Assembly (NCBI RefSeq): GCF_003121985.1
Contig: NZ_QEWP01000001.1
Location: 248,001-312,000 of the forward strand
Origin: Marinilabilia rubra
GTDB lineage: Bacteria; Bacteroidota; Bacteroidia; Bacteroidales; Marinilabiliaceae
Direction of reading: 5' to 3'
DNA: 64,000 nucleotides
Part shown: positions 37,713-47,390 of the stretch, in pieces
Layout: the number at the start of each line of letters is the position of its first letter
Position numbering within the stretch: position 1 is the stretch's first letter
Program-made: the position numbers and the translations under genes
Notes under the pieces: generated by a model
The model's input: the letters and a program-made list of their open reading frames with translations, nothing else
Database searches by the model: none
What the model was told of the DNA's origin: nothing

Positions 37713-38136
37713 ACTTACGTAAATGAGTGTTTTGGTGGCAAGCATAACGAAGCAAGTGGTATTTTATGGACAGACACTTCTAGTAGTGTCGGTCTATAAA
37801 TTAAGTAGTTGAATAAAAAACGAGATATTACTTTCCTATTTCATTGGGCAATTATTTGTTGAGTGGCGGTGGCCTTTGTTTGATTAATTTTGAGGGAATC
37901 ATTGATTTTATTTGACATCATGTTTTCGATCCGTATAAAAGAAAGATTATTTCGCAGGGTTTGCTAATTTTCCTTGAATAGCTTTGAAGGTCTTATCTGG
38001 AACAATTAGGCGGAATTTCTATATATTCCCCGCGAGATTGGGGATATCATTGTTATTTAAATTCATTTTAATTAAAATTGCACATTTTGTGCTTTGATTT
38101 GTTATTAATATAAAACTCGAATAGATATTTTTAAAT
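37713..38136. other. Spacer upstream of lipA
   Basis: It contains a hairpin GACAGACACTtctagtAGTGTCGGTCTAT (37764-37792 region). The rest is AT-rich without a recognisable gene or perfect -7 box. Confidence 0.5.
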
Positions 38137-39003
38137 ATGGATATTGTTTCTCAAAGAAAAAGAAAACCAGCCTGGTTAAAGATCCAGTTGCCCAATACGG
38201 CTGATTACAGTTGGATGAATAAGACCATAAAGGATCATAAACTGCATACCATCTGTACAAGTGGTAAATGCCCTAATTCAGCAGAATGCTGGGGGAACGG
38301 AACGGCCACTTTTATGATTTTGGGCGATATTTGCACCCGCTCCTGTAAGTTTTGTAATGTTAAAACAGGGAAACCTGATGCTGTGGATTTCAAAGAGCCA
38401 TTTCGCATAGCCCGGTCGATACAGATTATGAAATTGAAACATGCAGTTATTACTTCTGTTGACCGTGATGATTTGGAAGATGGTGGTGCCGGTGTTTGGG
38501 CAGAAACCATCCTGAAAGTGAAGGAGATGAACCCCGGCATAACGCAGGAAGTGCTTATTCCTGATTTTAACGGGTTGACGCATTTGATTCAGAAAGTTAT
38601 TGATGCCCGGCCCGAGGTGGTTAGCCACAATCTTGAAACAGTTCGCCGTTTGACTCCTCAAATCAGGAGTAAGGCCAAATATGACTTGAGTCTGAAAGTG
38701 CTGAATTACATCGCTTCCTCCGGAGTTGTGCCTAAGTCGGGTATTATGGTTGGGTTGGGTGAAACGCCTGAGGAGGTATTTGATACCATGGACGATCTGG
38801 TGAATGCAGGTGTTAAGGTTTTGACCATCGGACAGTACTTGCAACCTTCTCCAAAACACCTTGAAGTTCAGGAATATGTTACCCCTGAACAGTTTGAAAT
38901 ATATAAAAAAGAAGGTCTCAAAAAGGGGTTTAAATATGTTGAGAGTGGGCCTTTGGTCCGTTCCTCCTATCATGCCGAAAAACATATAAATGCATTGAAA
39001 TGA
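38137..39003 (+). CDS. lipA: Lipoyl synthase
   Basis: This 288-residue radical SAM enzyme inserts two sulfurs into octanoyl groups on lipoyl domains. The auxiliary cluster cysteines are in CTSGKCPNSAEC and the radical SAM triad in CTRSCKFC. The C-terminal RSSYHA Ser that ligates the auxiliary cluster is present. Its stop overlaps the lipB start by four bases (ATGA). Confidence 0.97.
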   Translation: MDIVSQRKRKPAWLKIQLPNTADYSWMNKTIKDHKLHTICTSGKCPNSAECWGNGTATFMILGDICTRSCKFCNVKTGKPDAVDFKEPFRIARSIQIMKLKHAVITSVDRDDLEDGGAGVWAETILKVKEMNPGITQEVLIPDFNGLTHLIQKVIDARPEVVSHNLETVRRLTPQIRSKAKYDLSLKVLNYIASSGVVPKSGIMVGLGETPEEVFDTMDDLVNAGVKVLTIGQYLQPSPKHLEVQEYVTPEQFEIYKKEGLKKGFKYVESGPLVRSSYHAEKHINALK

Positions 39004-39719
39004 CAAATGATTCGACAACAATATTTGAAGACCTTGGGGAAATAGATTACAAAAAGGCTTGGGATTATCAGGAAGAGCAATTTGACCGGATTGTTAAAAG
39101 TAAGCTTTTTAATCGGGATAATCCCGATCAGGTTAAATCCATTGAGCATCATTTGATTTTTTGCGAACATCCCCACGTCTACACTCTTGGGAAAAGCGGT
39201 CAGGCCAATAACCTGCTTATTCAGGATGAATTTTTGAAGAAAATAAATGCCAGTTTCTATAAAATTAACCGTGGGGGAGATATTACTTATCACGGGCCGG
39301 GGCAAATTGTCGGGTACCCGATTTTTGACCTGGAACAAATGGCGCTGGGGATTAAGGAATATATCTTTAAATTGGAAGAGGCGATCATCAAAACCATAGG
39401 GGAATTTGGAATTGAGGGGGACAGGCTTCCGGGGGCTACCGGTGTCTGGCTTGAAATTCAAACGCCCCGTGCGCGTAAAATTTGTGCTATAGGAGTGCGT
39501 GCCAGTAGATATGTGTCAATGCATGGATTTGCTCTTAATGTTAACACAAACCTGGATTATTTTAATTACATCAATCCTTGTGGCTTTGTGGATAAGGGTG
39601 TTACTTCTATGGAGAAAGAGCTTGGGCAAAAAGTTTCCATACAGGAGGTTAAAGACAAATTAAAAAATAATCTGCAAGAAGTATTTGATCTTAAATTTTG
39701 CAGGTCAATGGTAGGTTAA
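39000..39719 (+). CDS. lipB: Octanoyltransferase
   Basis: The 239-residue enzyme moves octanoyl groups from acyl-ACP to lipoyl domains, the step before LipA. Motifs GGDITYHGPGQIVGYPI, GVWLEIQTPRARKICAIGVR with the catalytic Lys, and the acyl-Cys in INPCGFVDKGVTSM are all visible. Translationally coupled to lipA by an ATGA overlap. Confidence 0.96.
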   Translation: MTNDSTTIFEDLGEIDYKKAWDYQEEQFDRIVKSKLFNRDNPDQVKSIEHHLIFCEHPHVYTLGKSGQANNLLIQDEFLKKINASFYKINRGGDITYHGPGQIVGYPIFDLEQMALGIKEYIFKLEEAIIKTIGEFGIEGDRLPGATGVWLEIQTPRARKICAIGVRASRYVSMHGFALNVNTNLDYFNYINPCGFVDKGVTSMEKELGQKVSIQEVKDKLKNNLQEVFDLKFCRSMVG

Positions 39720-39956
39720 GTGGTCTGCATGGTTTTAAAAACTTGGATGTTTAAAGCCAATGTGAGGTGAATGTACAGAGTTTTGCCGGAATGCAAAAAA
39801 TGAGATAAAGATTTGAAGTTATATTCAATCTCATATATAGTGTTTTAAGGGGTTTCATAGTTTTGTTGTTGATAACTTTTGTGTTGAAAATATTCCGGGC
39901 TGATTGAAAATGGGTATATTTTGAGAAATTTAATGTCTCAAAAGTGAGGTGGTGAA

Positions 39957-41672
39957 ATGGAAAAAAGATGGAGTATAAAAGAGCACTCTGATACAGATAT
40001 AGAAGCAGAGCTATCTGCTTATGAAAATATCGGACCTATTCTTGGCAAGCTCCTGGTCCAGAGAGATGTCAGGAGTATAGAAGAAGCACGTACGTTTTTT
40101 AATTCAAGCCTTGACGATCTCTTTGATCCTTTTCTGATGAAGGGGATGGAGGAGGCGGTAGATCGCATTGTGGAAGCTATAAAAAATCAGGAAAACATTT
40201 TGATTTATGGTGACTATGATGTTGATGGTACTACCAGTGTGGCTCTTGTTTATTCATTTCTTCGTGAAATACACTCTTCAATTGATTTCTATATTCCCGA
40301 TCGTTACGATGAGGGCTATGGGATTTCTTACAAAGGAATCGATCTTGCGGCCGAAAAAAGCGTTACTCTGATTGTGGCCCTTGATTGCGGTATTAAGGCG
40401 GTTGACAAGGTTGAATATGCCCGCAATAAGGGGGTGGAGTTTATAATATGTGACCACCATACCCCGGGTGATTATTTGCCTGATGCAGTTGCTTGTCTTG
40501 ATCCAAAGCGGCCTGACTGCGGATATCCCGAAAAAAATCTTTCAGGGTGCGGCGTCGGTTTTAAAATGTTGCAGGGATTTTGTGAAAAAGAAGGGATCAA
40601 CAAAGAGAAACTCTATCAGTATCTCGATCTTGTTGTGGTGAGTATTGCTTCTGATATTGTGCCTATTATAGGTGAGAATCGGATTCTTGCTGATATGGGG
40701 CTGCGCAAGCTGAACGAAGATCCCGGTACCGGCTTGAAAAGTATTATTCGGGTTTCCGGAATGCAGGGAAGGGAGCTGACCATTAGCGATATAATTTTTA
40801 AAATTGGTCCCAGAATCAATGCTGCCGGTCGCATTGAGTCCGGAAAAGATGCTGTTCAATTGTTGGTGAGTAATGATGAAAACCAGGCTTATGGGATGAG
40901 TCGTACCATTAATGCATGCAATGAAACACGTAAGGATCTTGACCGGAATATTACAAAAGAGGCATTGAACCTACTTCAGTCAGACAAGCCCGGGAATGGC
41001 CGTAAAACGACAGTTCTTTTTCAGCCAGAGTGGCATAAAGGGGTTATCGGCATTGTTGCCTCCAGGCTAACTGAATCGTATTACCGTCCTACTGTAGTTC
41101 TTACGGCTTCAAAGGGCATGGTAACCGGTTCTGCCCGTTCTGTGGATGGTTATGACCTTTACCATGCAATTGAAGCATGTCAGGACTTGCTTGAGAATTT
41201 TGGCGGGCACACCTATGCTGCCGGTTTGACACTCAAACCCGAAAATATTGGTGCCTTCATCGAGCGCTTCGAAAATGTAGTATCCGAAACCATCAGACCT
41301 GACCAGATGATTCCTCAAATCGAGGTGGATGCGGAAATCAGTCTTTCTGAAATAACATCAGGCTTCTTCAAAAATCTTAAACGATTCAGACCTTATGGGC
41401 CGGGAAATCTGAAACCTGTTTTTGTAACGCACAATGTTTATGATTTTGGTACCAGTAAAGTGGTTGGGAAAGAAAAAGAACACCTAAAGCTTGAAATGAT
41501 TGAAAGTACTTCGCCTACAATAGTGAAAGGCATTGCCTTTGGGAAGGGGCATCTTCTAAAACAAATCAAAGAATCCCAGCCATTTGATATTTGTTATACA
41601 ATTGAAGAAAGTGTTTATGATGATCACCTGCCTCTTCAATTGATGGTGAAAGATATCAAATTTTCGGAATAG
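39957..41672 (+). CDS. recJ: Single-stranded-DNA exonuclease RecJ
   Basis: The 571-residue protein is a DHH-family 5'-3' exonuclease. DHH domain motifs: YGDYDVDGTTSVAL, VALDCGIKA, ICDHHTPGDYLPDA; DHHA1: GSARSVDGYDLYHAI and FGGHTYAAGLTL; C-terminal OB-like domain near FRPYGPGNLKPVF. Length fits RecJ. It is likely monocistronic; a clear terminator follows. Confidence 0.95.
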   Translation: MEKRWSIKEHSDTDIEAELSAYENIGPILGKLLVQRDVRSIEEARTFFNSSLDDLFDPFLMKGMEEAVDRIVEAIKNQENILIYGDYDVDGTTSVALVYSFLREIHSSIDFYIPDRYDEGYGISYKGIDLAAEKSVTLIVALDCGIKAVDKVEYARNKGVEFIICDHHTPGDYLPDAVACLDPKRPDCGYPEKNLSGCGVGFKMLQGFCEKEGINKEKLYQYLDLVVVSIASDIVPIIGENRILADMGLRKLNEDPGTGLKSIIRVSGMQGRELTISDIIFKIGPRINAAGRIESGKDAVQLLVSNDENQAYGMSRTINACNETRKDLDRNITKEALNLLQSDKPGNGRKTTVLFQPEWHKGVIGIVASRLTESYYRPTVVLTASKGMVTGSARSVDGYDLYHAIEACQDLLENFGGHTYAAGLTLKPENIGAFIERFENVVSETIRPDQMIPQIEVDAEISLSEITSGFFKNLKRFRPYGPGNLKPVFVTHNVYDFGTSKVVGKEKEHLKLEMIESTSPTIVKGIAFGKGHLLKQIKESQPFDICYTIEESVYDDHLPLQLMVKDIKFSE

Positions 41673-41743
41673 CCTCTTTAATTGTTTTTCTTTCTTCTTC
41701 CCATGGGAGAGAAAAATTTTTTTCACGTCAATTTTTTTCATCT

Positions 41744-41768
41744 AAAGCCCTTTTGTTGGGCTTTTTTT
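41744..41768 (+). terminator. Intrinsic terminator of recJ
   Basis: AAAGCCC-ttttgtt-GGGCTTT followed by TTTT, about 70 bp after the stop. Confidence 0.85.
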
Positions 41769-41899
41769 ATTTGTAGCAGTAGCTTTCGTTTCGCTTTGCA
41801 AGCACACAAAAGTGATCGCCAGGAGACTCCATAGACCAAATATCTTTTAGAAAAAAATAAAAAAAGTTCAAAAACACATGCAAAAAAATGTAAAAAGGT

Positions 41900-41907
41900 T
41901 ATTTTTG
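41900..41907 (+). promoter_or_regulatory. -7 box for the GH3 gene
   Basis: TATTTTTG is a perfect TAnnTTTG 33 bp before the start codon; no -33 TTTG at standard distance. Confidence 0.5.
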
Positions 41908-41940
41908 TACTGTACCGTTCTGTTTTAAAAATATTAAACT

Positions 41941-44607
41941 ATGAAAAAAATTTTATGGGGTATTATACTGATGGCAGCTATCAGCGGACCCGTTTCGGGA
42001 CAGAAATTGCCTTACCAGAATGCCAACCTGAAAGTAAATGATCGTGTTGAGGATCTGCTATCCAGAATGACCCTTAAAGAGAAGTTCTGGCAAATGTTTA
42101 TGATTCCCGGAGATTTAAGCGATGGAAAAGAAAGGTATCAGGAAGGAATTTTTGGATTTCAGGTTGCTGCTAAGGGCCGGCAAGCTGAGGCTGCTGGTCA
42201 GATGTTGGATTACGGATCATCGGGAACCGCCGGGCAGGTGGCCGGGAAGATAAACGAAATTCAGCGCTTTTTTATTGAAGAGTCCCGGTTGGGCATTCCC
42301 ATTATCCCATTTGACGAGGCCTTGCATGGGTTGGTGCGCGATGGTGCAACTGCTTATCCTCAGGCCATCGCATTGGCTGCCACCTGGGATACTACTCTTG
42401 TTGGAGAAGTGGCCCGTGCCATTGCGGTGGAGACAAGGACCCGTGGAATTCGCCAAATTCTTTCACCGGTATTGAATATCGCAAGGGATGTTCGCTGGGG
42501 AAGAACCGAAGAAACCTATGGAGAGGATCCTTATTTGACGACCTTTATGGCGAAGTCTTTTATCGGTAAGCTCGAAAATAACGGAATCATTGCAACGCCA
42601 AAGCACTTTGTAGCAAATGTAGGCGCGGGAGGAAGAGATAGTTACCCCATTCATTTTAATGAACGGATTTTGGAAGAAATTTACTTCCCGGCTTTTAAAG
42701 AGGTTTTTTTAGAAACAGGTGTCCGATCTGTTATGACGGCCTATAACTCTTTGGATGGAACTCCATGTACTTCTAATGAATGGTTGCTCCGGGAAAAACT
42801 AAAGGGAGAGTGGGGCTTTGATGGCTTTGTGATTTCGGATGCAGGCGCAACTGGTGGGGCTAATGTTCTGCACTTTACAGCAGCTGATTATGCCGAAGCT
42901 ACCGAGGATGCAATTGAAGGCGGACTGGATGTGATTTTTCAAACTTCATATGATCATTACCCTCTCTTTTGGGAGGCTTATCAAAAGGGTATGATAGATA
43001 CATCTGCTGTAAATGATGCCGTTAGAAGAGTACTCAAAGCTAAGTTTGAGCTTGGATTATTTGAAGATCCTTATGTTGATCCTCAAAAAGCGGCTAAGTG
43101 GAACAATCATAAAAGTCATAGGAGTCTGTCAAGGAGAGCAGCTGTGGAATCCATGGTTTTGCTGCAAAACTATAACGACATCCTCCCTTTAAAAAACAAT
43201 AATAACATTGCATTGATAGGGTATGATGCAGATGCAGGACGGTTGGGGGGATACAGTGGTCCGGGAAATGATATTGTTACTTTTTATGATGGTTTGAAAC
43301 GCCGGTTTGGAAAAAATTCTGTTTCCCTTGCAAAAGGGGTGCCGCTCATGTCTTCTGACTTTGTTTCTGTTTCCAGTGAATTTTTGAGTTCTGAAAAGAA
43401 CGGGCAAACGGTTCAGGGGCTTAATGCTGAATACTTTGATAATATTAATTTCGAGGGAGTCCCGGTTGTAAAGCGAACCGATAAGCAGGTAAGCTTTGGA
43501 TGGACTTTATTCTCTCCTGATCCCAAGCTCGAATTTGGTTGGTATTCGGTAAGATGGACCGGAACGATTGAGGCTCCCGAAACCGGTATTTTCAATATTG
43601 GCATAGAGGGAAATGATGGCTATAAAATGTGGTTGGACAACGAATTGGTAATTGACAATCAAATTAAAACCACTCATGGTGCGCGGGTTTTTCCTTATTC
43701 ATTTGAAAAAGGAAAGACTTATGACATCAAAATTGAGTTCTTCGAATCATCAGGAAGGGCAAGGTTCAACCTTGTTTGGGACTATGGCGTTGACCGGCAT
43801 TGGCAAAAACAAATTGCCAATGCGGTGGCAGTTGCTGAGAAATCTGACGTGGCAGTTGTGGCTGCTGGTATTCATGAAGGAGAATTTCAGGACCGTGGAC
43901 TGCTTTCGTTACCCGGACATCAGGAGGAATTGATAAAGGCTGTTGCAGCGACAGGAAAGCCAACTGTTGTAGTTTTGTTTGGTGGTAGTGCCATTACGAT
44001 GAGTAACTGGAAAGAGGATGTTGATGGTATTCTGATGGCATGGTATCCGGGAGAAGTGGGGGGAGATGCACTGGCTGATATCATCTCCGGGGATGCTAAT
44101 CCGGCCGGTCGTTTGCCTGTTACATTTCCGGTTCATGAAGGCCAATGCCCCTTGTATTACAATCATAAACCCACGGGAAGAGGTGATGATTACTATAATC
44201 TGACAGGCGAACCTTTATTTCCCTTTGGTTATGGTCTTAGTTATACCTCCTTTGAATATTCAGGTTTGAAACTGAGCCAATCCGAAATAAATCCCGAGGA
44301 GAAGGTAAAAGTGACTTGCAAAATCAAAAATACAGGGAAAGTTGCAGGAGATGAGGTGGTTCAATTGTATATACACGATACTCTTGCTTCAGTTGTCAGG
44401 CCTGTTATTGAGTTAAAAGGATTTCAAAGGGTATCCTTAAAACCCGGGGAGGAAAAAGAGGTGTCTTTTGAACTTGGATTTAATGAATTGAGCATGCTGG
44501 ACAAATCTCTCACACGGGTCGTTGAGCCTGGCGAATTTCGAATTATGATAGGGGGCTCCTCCAAGGATATAAGATTAAGAGAATTTTTGACTGTTACTGA
44601 AGGATAA
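41941..44607 (+). CDS. GH3 beta-glycosidase with PA14 insert
   Basis: The 888-residue protein has a signal peptide (1-20), GH3 N-terminal TIM barrel (about 30-370), GH3 C-terminal sandwich (about 395-480 and 615-740) interrupted by a PA14 domain (about 485-615; LNAEYFDNINFEG), and a fibronectin-III-like end (about 780-880). The expected nucleophile is Asp300 in VISDAGATGG; most GH3 members have SDW, here SDA. KHFVANVGAGGRDS is the substrate-binding block. GH3/PA14 enzymes are often beta-glucosidases or xylosidases, and the substrate is uncertain. The unclassified protein at 44895 follows after 287 bp. Confidence 0.93.
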   Translation: MKKILWGIILMAAISGPVSGQKLPYQNANLKVNDRVEDLLSRMTLKEKFWQMFMIPGDLSDGKERYQEGIFGFQVAAKGRQAEAAGQMLDYGSSGTAGQVAGKINEIQRFFIEESRLGIPIIPFDEALHGLVRDGATAYPQAIALAATWDTTLVGEVARAIAVETRTRGIRQILSPVLNIARDVRWGRTEETYGEDPYLTTFMAKSFIGKLENNGIIATPKHFVANVGAGGRDSYPIHFNERILEEIYFPAFKEVFLETGVRSVMTAYNSLDGTPCTSNEWLLREKLKGEWGFDGFVISDAGATGGANVLHFTAADYAEATEDAIEGGLDVIFQTSYDHYPLFWEAYQKGMIDTSAVNDAVRRVLKAKFELGLFEDPYVDPQKAAKWNNHKSHRSLSRRAAVESMVLLQNYNDILPLKNNNNIALIGYDADAGRLGGYSGPGNDIVTFYDGLKRRFGKNSVSLAKGVPLMSSDFVSVSSEFLSSEKNGQTVQGLNAEYFDNINFEGVPVVKRTDKQVSFGWTLFSPDPKLEFGWYSVRWTGTIEAPETGIFNIGIEGNDGYKMWLDNELVIDNQIKTTHGARVFPYSFEKGKTYDIKIEFFESSGRARFNLVWDYGVDRHWQKQIANAVAVAEKSDVAVVAAGIHEGEFQDRGLLSLPGHQEELIKAVAATGKPTVVVLFGGSAITMSNWKEDVDGILMAWYPGEVGGDALADIISGDANPAGRLPVTFPVHEGQCPLYYNHKPTGRGDDYYNLTGEPLFPFGYGLSYTSFEYSGLKLSQSEINPEEKVKVTCKIKNTGKVAGDEVVQLYIHDTLASVVRPVIELKGFQRVSLKPGEEKEVSFELGFNELSMLDKSLTRVVEPGEFRIMIGGSSKDIRLREFLTVTEG

Positions 44608-44764
44608 AAGCCATCATAATTGAGATCTGTGAAGCGAGCAGGGAACGTTAATTTTTCAAAACTGTTACAAAAGTGAATGTGTATAATGTAGCCGAATTCC
44701 CTGTCTTACAACCAGGAGTGTTCCATGTCAATAATTTAGATAAAATTTATAGAGATGAAACGAG

Positions 44765-44819
44765 CATGATATTTTTTAAGCATAAATATCACAAAAGAAT
44801 ATGTTTAAAAAATATTATG
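44765..44819. repeat. AT-rich long hairpin between the two carbohydrate genes
   Basis: CATGATATTTTTTAAGCATA (44765-44784) is nearly perfectly complementary to TATGTTTAAAAAATATTATG (44800-44819), with a 15-base loop. It could end the GH3 transcript or lie in the leader of the next gene (start at 44895). Confidence 0.6.
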
Positions 44820-44894
44820 TGAGAGCGAAGCGGTTCCATTCGTTCTCAAATTTTTAATTAGTTTTTTATCAGATAATTACAAGATTTTAAACGA

Positions 44895-47234
44895 ATGAAA
44901 AAATATTATTTTTCTCTGCTGCTGAGTGTGCTTCTTTCAGTCTTTAACATGCATGCTCAAATTAGTTTTAAAACCAATGATTTAGAGATAAAGGTTAATA
45001 AAAATGGCCAAATCACTCACCTGATTAGTATTGATTCGGGCCAGAATTTTGTCCCTGAAGAAAAGGGCTTTCTTCTGAAAATTAAGATGAACGGAAAGGT
45101 TGTTGAGCCGGAAAGAGTTGAAAAAGAGGAGAATGATTTATTGGTTAGTTTTCCTGAGGGCATAAAGCTTAAGGTAAAAACTTTGGAGAATCCCTCTCAC
45201 GTGCGTTTCGAAATGGTTTCAGTCAATAACCCGGATAGCGTTGAGGCATTGATATGGGGGCCGATAAAAACCCTGATTTCCGAAATTATTGGTGATTTTG
45301 TGGGAGTTGTTAGAAATGATGAGTTTGCCATCGGGATTCAAGCATTGAATGTGAAGACTACCGGCGGACAACTCAAGAACAAGGAGGGCGCTGTTTATTC
45401 AAGAGGGACGGCAGCAGTTCCCCAGGACTATGGTTCAAGCTTGCAGGCATTTTGTGTTAATAGGAGTCAATCCCGAAAGATTGAAGTATGGAACGGCTTT
45501 AAAGAAACTCAGGTTGTTGGCAATCCTGGTTTTGGAATCGAAGGTAGCGCTATTGCTGTTTTCGGAACAAAGCCTGAAAAAGCTTTGGCGACCATTGGCC
45601 AAATTGAAATAAAGGAGGGCTTACCTCATATTCTCATCGATGGGGAGTGGATAAAATCCAGTGAAAAAGCAGGTCGACCTTATATTATTAGTAATTTTAG
45701 TGAATCCAATTTCGGTGAAATGTTGGATTTTGTTGAAGAGGTCGGGTTTTACAGTCTTTATCATAGTCATCCTTTTTCCAATTGGGGACACTTTGATTTG
45801 TTACCCGGTTTATTTCCGGGAGGACGAGACGGACTCAAGGCTTGTGTGGAAAAAGCCAGTCAGCGCAATATAAGGGTAGGAGTTCATACGCTTACAAATT
45901 TCATTACCACCAACGATCCTTTAGTAACTCCAATACCAAATGATGGCCTGGCCATCTATGCGACTACTACTTTGGTGCGGGAAATTGCTGCGGAAGACGA
46001 TGAGATAATTATAGAAGATCCGGAGCATTACTCCGTAAAAACTTCATTGCAAACAGTGAGAATCGGGGACGAACTGATTCGTTTTGCAAGGGTTAGTGAT
46101 ACAAAACCATACAGATTACTGCAATGCCAGCGAGGTGCCTTTGGGACCAATGCCACAGATCATAAAGCAGGAGATACCATTGGCCGTTTAATCGATCATC
46201 CGTATAAAACTTTTTATCCGGATATGAATCTTCAATCGAAAATTGTAGAAAATCTCGTAGACTTTTTTAATGAGACCGGTGTATCTCATCTTGATTTTGA
46301 TGGGCATGAGGGTGCTTTCTCCACCGGCTATGGCGATGCATCAAAAGACTATTTTGCTCTAAAGTTAATAGAAGGAGTTGATCACCCTTTGATCAATGGC
46401 ACCAGCCGGTCGAGTCATTTTTACTGGCACATCAATACTTATATGAATTGGGGAGAGCCCTGGTATGGCGGAATGCGAGAGAGTCAGAATGAGGTTCGTT
46501 TTAGAAATCAAGCCGTTCTGGAACGGAATTATCAGCCTAATATGCTTGGATGGTTTTGGTACAGAGCAAATACAACGCCTGAAGAGATGGAATGGGTCAT
46601 GGCCCGGGCTGCAGGTTGGAATGCAGGATATGCCCTGGTTGTCAATCCCGATGATATTAAGAAAAACCCTCATACATCAGAATTGATTGAAATCATTAGG
46701 ATATGGGAAGAGGCCAAAACCCGTAATATTTTCAATGAACAACAAAGGAGGCTGCTGAAATCTGGCGAGAACGATTTTTCACTGTCCAAAGTAAATGAGC
46801 TTCAGTTTAATTTGCAACATTACAAGAAGGAGACGTTTATTCATGATAACATAGTTTTGCAACCCGGGCAGCCCAATTATTCTGAATGGAGTTTTATTTC
46901 TCAACAAGATGGACAACCTCTTTATATTCAGCTGGGAGCGAATGGTGAAGAAGGGGTTATTAGCAATATTGTAATGGAATTAGACGGTTTTAAAACCATG
47001 AAATTTGGAATTGATTTGCAAGCTGGTTACAGTTGCGTTTACAATGGGGGAAATGCTATTCTTGTTTACAATGAAAAAGGACAGTTTATTAAGAAAGTTT
47101 TGCCCGACTTTGAAGATGTGAAATTGGATAAAGGGAGGCATACAATTCGGATCTCTTGTGATAACAGCAATTCAGCGATGAAATTGAAAGGAGAGATTCG
47201 GTTAAAAGACAGGGTTGATACAATAAAGTTATAG
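44895..47234 (+). CDS. Putative secreted glycoside hydrolase, unclassified
   Basis: A 779-residue protein with a signal peptide (1-22, ending MHAQ). A beta-rich N-terminal domain (about 25-250) precedes what looks like a TIM barrel (about 260-640), with YSLYHSHPFSNWGHFD, VGVHTLTNF, and VSHLDFDGHEGAFSTGYGD (candidate catalytic acids), then HINTYMNWGEPWYGGMRESQ and GWFWYRANTT. A C-terminal beta domain ends near LKGEIRLKDRV. Architecture recalls alpha-galactosidase-type (GH27/36/31-like) enzymes, but I cannot place it in a family. It follows the GH3 gene. Function is not assigned. Confidence 0.7.
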   Translation: MKKYYFSLLLSVLLSVFNMHAQISFKTNDLEIKVNKNGQITHLISIDSGQNFVPEEKGFLLKIKMNGKVVEPERVEKEENDLLVSFPEGIKLKVKTLENPSHVRFEMVSVNNPDSVEALIWGPIKTLISEIIGDFVGVVRNDEFAIGIQALNVKTTGGQLKNKEGAVYSRGTAAVPQDYGSSLQAFCVNRSQSRKIEVWNGFKETQVVGNPGFGIEGSAIAVFGTKPEKALATIGQIEIKEGLPHILIDGEWIKSSEKAGRPYIISNFSESNFGEMLDFVEEVGFYSLYHSHPFSNWGHFDLLPGLFPGGRDGLKACVEKASQRNIRVGVHTLTNFITTNDPLVTPIPNDGLAIYATTTLVREIAAEDDEIIIEDPEHYSVKTSLQTVRIGDELIRFARVSDTKPYRLLQCQRGAFGTNATDHKAGDTIGRLIDHPYKTFYPDMNLQSKIVENLVDFFNETGVSHLDFDGHEGAFSTGYGDASKDYFALKLIEGVDHPLINGTSRSSHFYWHINTYMNWGEPWYGGMRESQNEVRFRNQAVLERNYQPNMLGWFWYRANTTPEEMEWVMARAAGWNAGYALVVNPDDIKKNPHTSELIEIIRIWEEAKTRNIFNEQQRRLLKSGENDFSLSKVNELQFNLQHYKKETFIHDNIVLQPGQPNYSEWSFISQQDGQPLYIQLGANGEEGVISNIVMELDGFKTMKFGIDLQAGYSCVYNGGNAILVYNEKGQFIKKVLPDFEDVKLDKGRHTIRISCDNSNSAMKLKGEIRLKDRVDTIKL

Positions 47235-47355
47235 AAGTAACTGGTAAACGTGAAATTCAATACAGGATTATAAACCCAGCCCTGTTTTCTCACTCCTTTA
47301 TATTAAAATTGTGCAAATAATATGGGCATGCATCATAAAATTTAATGATCTGTTG

Positions 47356-47363
47356 TATATTTG
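47356..47363 (+). promoter_or_regulatory. -7 box for the lipoprotein gene
   Basis: TATATTTG is a perfect TAnnTTTG, 27 bp before the ATG at 47391. Confidence 0.5.
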
Positions 47364-47390
47364 TGCAAAACAACATAAAGCTGATTAACT

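Noticed and set aside
41941-47234. Polysaccharide utilisation locus
   Set aside because: No SusC/SusD pair, no sigma/anti-sigma or hybrid sensor next to the GH3 and 44895 genes, so the term is not supported.
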